Shown one piece after another: positions 5,848 through 7,844 of a stretch of DNA of 7,844 bases. Position 1 is the stretch's first letter. The number at the start of each line of letters is the position of its first letter. The stretch lies in NCBI GenBank assembly GCA_003457065.1, contig DMJQ01000051.1:1540-9383 (forward strand). The letters run 5' to 3'. A program made the translations under genes and the position numbers. Under the pieces are notes generated by a model. The model had not been told where the DNA came from. It made no database searches and saw only the letters and a program-made list of their open reading frames with translations. This DNA is from Clostridiales bacterium (GTDB taxonomy: Bacteria > Bacillota > Clostridia > Tissierellales > Sedimentibacteraceae).

Positions 5848-5930
5848 CAGACGCGGGCAGACGCGGGGACGTTTCATTTGTCTTTTTTTGAGACACGGGT
5901 GAACCGAAACATTCCCGAGTCACCCGTGTC
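5848..5930. repeat. GC-rich palindromic intergenic repeat
   Basis: In a region otherwise mostly AT, CAGACGCGGG occurs twice in tandem (5848-5867). It is followed by GGACGTTTCATTTGTC, a T run, and a perfect 11-base inverted repeat, GACACGGGTGA (5892-5902) with TCACCCGTGTC (5920-5930). The loop contains GAAAC, complementary to the GTTTC at 5871-5875. The base composition and the GACACGGG(G/T)GA...GTTTC theme resemble dispersed palindromic elements seen between genes in clostridial genomes. The T run precedes the hairpin on the plus strand and becomes an A run on the minus strand, so this is not a normal terminator. Confidence 0.65.
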
Positions 5931-6259
5931 GGGCTCACTAATTATTTAGTTTAATAATATTTATAAAACAAACTAAAAATAATTTTTGAAAAATATTACG
6001 TATATGCTGTACAGCCTACTATACAAAATTTTAGGTAAATTAAGTGATAAAAGGTTAAGAACACAAAAAATTTACTGAGGCAATCAGTGATGTGGCTGAA
6101 GCAGAGCACTGTTTATATTGTAGATAAATTTAACTAAATATGGTAAGATATATAGAAATAAGTAGCGGCAGGGTACAGATGCAGAAATACTTTACGAAGA
6201 TAAATAGGAATTTATCGGATAGTTATAAACCACAGGTTGATTATATGGAGGTGTTTACT
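5931..6259. other. AT-rich spacer before the Imm-5-like gene
   Basis: No complete gene is visible. A short plus-strand stretch near 6057-6126 reads EHKKFTEAISDVAEAEHCLY before a stop; it looks coding-like and may be the end of a lost gene, but it is too short to place. The frame from ATG 6140 runs into the next gene but has no ribosome binding site, so I treat it as upstream sequence. No convincing promoter was found. Confidence 0.35.
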
Positions 6260-6850
6260 ATGTTTTCTGATGTTGAACAGAAATTAAAGAAAAAGAATAA
6301 GATATTGTTTTCTCGTGACAGTGAATGTTTGCAGGAGCTTAAGATGCAGATAGAACAGCAAAAGCATCGTACGCTCGTTATGTGGGCGTTGGATTGCGCT
6401 AAAGTTCCCCTTGCGCAGTTTGAAGAAAACTATCCATATGAGTTAAGACCAAGAACTGCATTAAAGCTTTGCGAAGCTTGGTCGAGAGGCAAAATCAAGA
6501 TGCCTGCTGCGAAACGGGCAATTTTGGATGTCCACGCTGTTGCGAAGGAAATTGATGATAGAATATATGGCGCATTGTGCCATGCGATTGGTCATGCTGG
6601 CGCTACCGTGCATGTTGAAACCCATGCTTTAGGGCTTCCATTTTATGAGTTAACATCTCTTGTTCTCAAGTTTGGGAAAGGCGAATATCAGAAGCAAGTT
6701 CATGAAAAAATCAATTACTACTGTCAGCGTCTCATATATTGGCAAGAAAACATTGATAAGGTTGATTTCGAATGGGCAAGTTTTTTAATGGATGACAATC
6801 GTTCCAATAAGGAAAAGTTGCTGACCGAAAAAATGGGATATAAGCAATAG
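6260..6850 (+). CDS. Imm-5-like putative immunity protein, 196 aa
   Basis: The start at ATG 6260 is preferred because ATGGAGGTG lies just upstream; a longer in-frame start at 6140 lacks a ribosome binding site. After a charged N-terminal helix, residues 36-47 (HRTLVMWALDCA), 55-68 (EENYPYELRPRTAL), 73-81 (AWSRGKIKM) and 93-125 (including CHAIGHAGATVH and ETHALG) match the pattern I know for the Imm-5-like domain found in proteins named putative immunity protein. The protein is all-helical, cytoplasmic, and has no signal peptide. Family membership suggests protection against a toxin, but no toxin gene sits beside it, so that role is inferred from the name alone. It is not preceded by a clear promoter. 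The frame continues with 24 coding-like codons after the TAG stop. Base composition is less AT-rich than its flanks. Confidence 0.75.
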   Translation: MFSDVEQKLKKKNKILFSRDSECLQELKMQIEQQKHRTLVMWALDCAKVPLAQFEENYPYELRPRTALKLCEAWSRGKIKMPAAKRAILDVHAVAKEIDDRIYGALCHAIGHAGATVHVETHALGLPFYELTSLVLKFGKGEYQKQVHEKINYYCQRLIYWQENIDKVDFEWASFLMDDNRSNKEKLLTEKMGYKQ

Positions 6851-6925
6851 AAATTTATTGAAAGTGAAAAGTATATTCCCGCTCACAAAGAAATATTAGA
6901 AGAATTCCGTGATACCGTAAGGTAA
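6851..6925 (+). pseudogene. 24-codon coding-like tail in frame after the Imm-5-like stop
   Basis: Directly after TAG 6848-6850 the same frame reads KFIESEKYIPAHKEILEEFR and four more residues to TAA 6923-6925. The charge pattern looks like a real C-terminal helix. It may be the end of another deleted gene, or an extension of the Imm-5-like protein cut off by a new stop. There is no start codon or ribosome binding site of its own. Confidence 0.35.
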
Positions 6926-6965
6926 ATTCCGATTTATAAAGCATTTTTTAACTATGGATTATTTA

Positions 6966-6971
6966 TATAAT
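6966..6971 (+). promoter_or_regulatory. possible -10 box for the lipoprotein gene
   Basis: A perfect TATAAT at 6966-6971 lies 55 bases before ATG 7027. The matching -35 position holds only a T-rich stretch (6944-6950), so the call is weak. Confidence 0.3.
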
Positions 6972-7026
6972 ACAAAGATAGATAGGAATTTGAGGATTAT
7001 TTATATTTGGTAAAGGAGAATATAAT

Positions 7027-7470
7027 ATGAATAAGGGGTACAAAATAATTATAAATATGGTGGCAGTTTTTTTGATTGTGAGTTGTATTTATTCGTATTT
7101 CCATGTGACAGGGAGCGAGATTGACGGTGTGTCTGATATTTCGTCAATATGTTCCGTGACAATCACAAAACGCTACCATCTTGATGAAGACAAACAAGAG
7201 TACAGCCTGAATGCGGAACAAATAGAAATGCTCAAAACACTGCTGCTAAACTCATCGTTTACCAGAGACTTATCCTCAGTGGTTTACTTTGATGATAAAG
7301 ATATGTATATCATTCAAATTGATTATAATAATCAACAGGATTTTTTAACGATAGACTGCATCGGAAACGAGTATATCTCCGTTACGAATCAGTTTAGCGG
7401 AAAACATCTAAAAATCAACAACTCTGATTGGAAAGACTCTTTGGAGAATATCATTGCTTTATCGAGCTAA
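7027..7470 (+). CDS. probable small lipoprotein, 147 aa, function unknown
   Basis: ATG 7027 is eight bases after AAGGAG (7013-7018). The N-terminus MNKGYK is followed by a hydrophobic run ending in LIVSC at residues 16-20, which fits a lipobox (I-V-S-C) with lipidation at Cys20. An uncleaved membrane anchor is the alternative, since hydrophobic and aromatic residues continue to residue 25. The remaining 120 residues look extracytoplasmic: SVTITKRY (43-50), a helix SLNAEQIEMLKTLLLNS (60-76) and alternating short strands (MYIIQIDY, FLTIDC, YISVTN), ending with DWKDSLENIIAL. This layout is seen in small Firmicutes surface proteins with DUF-type domains of unknown role; I cannot name the family with confidence. 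The gene appears intact and stands alone. Confidence 0.7.
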   Translation: MNKGYKIIINMVAVFLIVSCIYSYFHVTGSEIDGVSDISSICSVTITKRYHLDEDKQEYSLNAEQIEMLKTLLLNSSFTRDLSSVVYFDDKDMYIIQIDYNNQQDFLTIDCIGNEYISVTNQFSGKHLKINNSDWKDSLENIIALSS

Positions 7471-7507
7471 ATTTATGAGCATAATCTAAAGAAAAGGAAA
7501 AAATACT

Positions 7508-7582
7508 GTGAGATTATATCCCCGAGCTAAAATGAAAATTTTTCTGGAAGAAACAAAAAGCTATACGAAATATGATTATTAG
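7508..7582 (+). pseudogene. short leftover ORF, 24 codons
   Basis: GTG 7508 follows AAAGGA (7493-7498) and reads MRLYPRAKMKIFLEETKSYT and four more residues before TAG 7580-7582. The start context and composition look like the beginning of a real protein cut short. I do not recognise the family. The rest of 7471-7639 shows nothing else. Confidence 0.3.
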
Positions 7583-7639
7583 CTGTCATATTTTATCGCA
7601 AAAATACATTTTAAGATGTTTTTACATTGAGGAGGAAGT

Positions 7640-7844
7640 GTGACAACAAAAAATAAATATTTATCGGATGTTGATATTATTCTGTCGCATCGTCACGATA
7701 ATGGTGCAGACTTTTGGGCTACACCTGATAAGCGTTTACTAAAAGGAGCTCCATTTACAACAATAGAATGCCCTTTGTATTTGCTGGAATTAGGAATATC
7801 TCCTGATGATCCGGTTATGAAAGAAACAGCCAATTTACTTTTTA
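7640..7844 (+). CDS. prenyltransferase/terpene-cyclase-like protein, N-terminal part (runs off the window)
   Basis: GTG 7640 is chosen because GAGGAGGAAG (7628-7637) lies immediately upstream and the in-frame GTG at 7638 is followed at once by a stop. The 68 visible residues include DVDIILSHRHDNGADFWATP (residues 10-29), DKRLLKGAPFTTIEC (30-44), a leucine-rich YLLELGISPDDPV stretch and a second helix start, ETANLLF. The pattern of GADFWATPDKRLLKGAPF followed by ELGxxPxxPVxKE matches, from memory, Firmicutes proteins of about 250 residues annotated as prenyltransferase-like, whose remainder forms an alpha/alpha toroid. The diagnostic part lies beyond the window, so this family call is tentative. 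No membrane segment or signal peptide is seen. The gene is open at the window end. Confidence 0.55.
   Translation, partial: MTTKNKYLSDVDIILSHRHDNGADFWATPDKRLLKGAPFTTIECPLYLLELGISPDDPVMKETANLLF

Noticed and set aside
5848..5930. CRISPR-like or terminator interpretation of the repeat
   Set aside because: There are only two adjacent 10-base units without spacers, and the T run is on the wrong side of the hairpin for termination.
5735..5938. Minus-strand 67-codon frame through the GC-rich repeat
   Set aside because: A large part of it is the palindromic repeat itself, and no start signal is present.
6195..6995. Similar strings near 6195-6215 and 6975-6995 (AAGATA-ATAGGAATTT)
   Set aside because: Only about 16 bases match in AT-rich sequence with no shared flanks; likely chance.

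Overview
This is a low-GC Firmicutes (Clostridia-like) accessory region. The evidence is the AT-rich sequence, AGA-dominated arginine codons, strong AGGAGG-type ribosome binding sites, and families typical of that group (cysteine-rich KTR, DUF960-like, MntA/HepT, YdcZ-type DMT). There are no rRNA, tRNA, CRISPR or complete mobile-element features. The dominant theme is decay: at least seven genes or gene pieces are truncated, frameshifted or partly deleted, with short apparently intact orphan genes between them.

Layout, left to right. Positions 1-810 hold the N-terminal stub of an ABC-transporter ATPase running straight into a small intact DUF960-like gene, then a damaged cysteine-rich KTR gene with a strong terminator overlapping its end. 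Positions 900-1570 hold a promoter and a MntA/HepT toxin-antitoxin pair in which both genes carry a frameshift but keep their catalytic motifs. Twelve bases later comes an intact 306-residue protein with terpene-cyclase/prenyltransferase-like repeats (1581-2501). Positions 2538-2780 are a partial second copy of the DMT transporter locus found at 3923-4457. Between the two copies sits a 205-residue protein built from two internal repeats (2981-3598), with nested inverted repeats in front and a strong terminator behind. The minus strand from 4029 to 5518 carries the intact small DMT transporter, the last 54 codons of an IS1182-type transposase, and a frameshifted GNAT acetyltransferase. A GC-rich palindromic repeat lies at 5848-5930. 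The right end holds an Imm-5-like putative immunity protein (6260-6850), a probable lipoprotein (7027-7470), a short leftover ORF and the start of another protein that may be prenyltransferase/terpene-cyclase-like (GTG start at 7640, cut by the window end).

I see no clear multi-gene pathway. The only evident functional partnership is MntA/HepT, and it looks broken. The apparently intact genes are DUF960-like, the 306-residue repeat protein, the 205-residue repeat protein, the DMT transporter, the Imm-5-like protein and the lipoprotein. Each appears to be its own transcription unit, apart from the 306-residue gene, which probably rides on the toxin-antitoxin promoter. The most attractive unknowns are the 205-residue two-repeat protein with its AACAATAT-type inverted repeats, and the Imm-5-like gene with a same-frame coding-like tail after its stop. 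The run of lesions is best explained as an accumulation site for decaying horizontally acquired genes. At least the GNAT and HepT lesions are single-base and could be sequencing errors.
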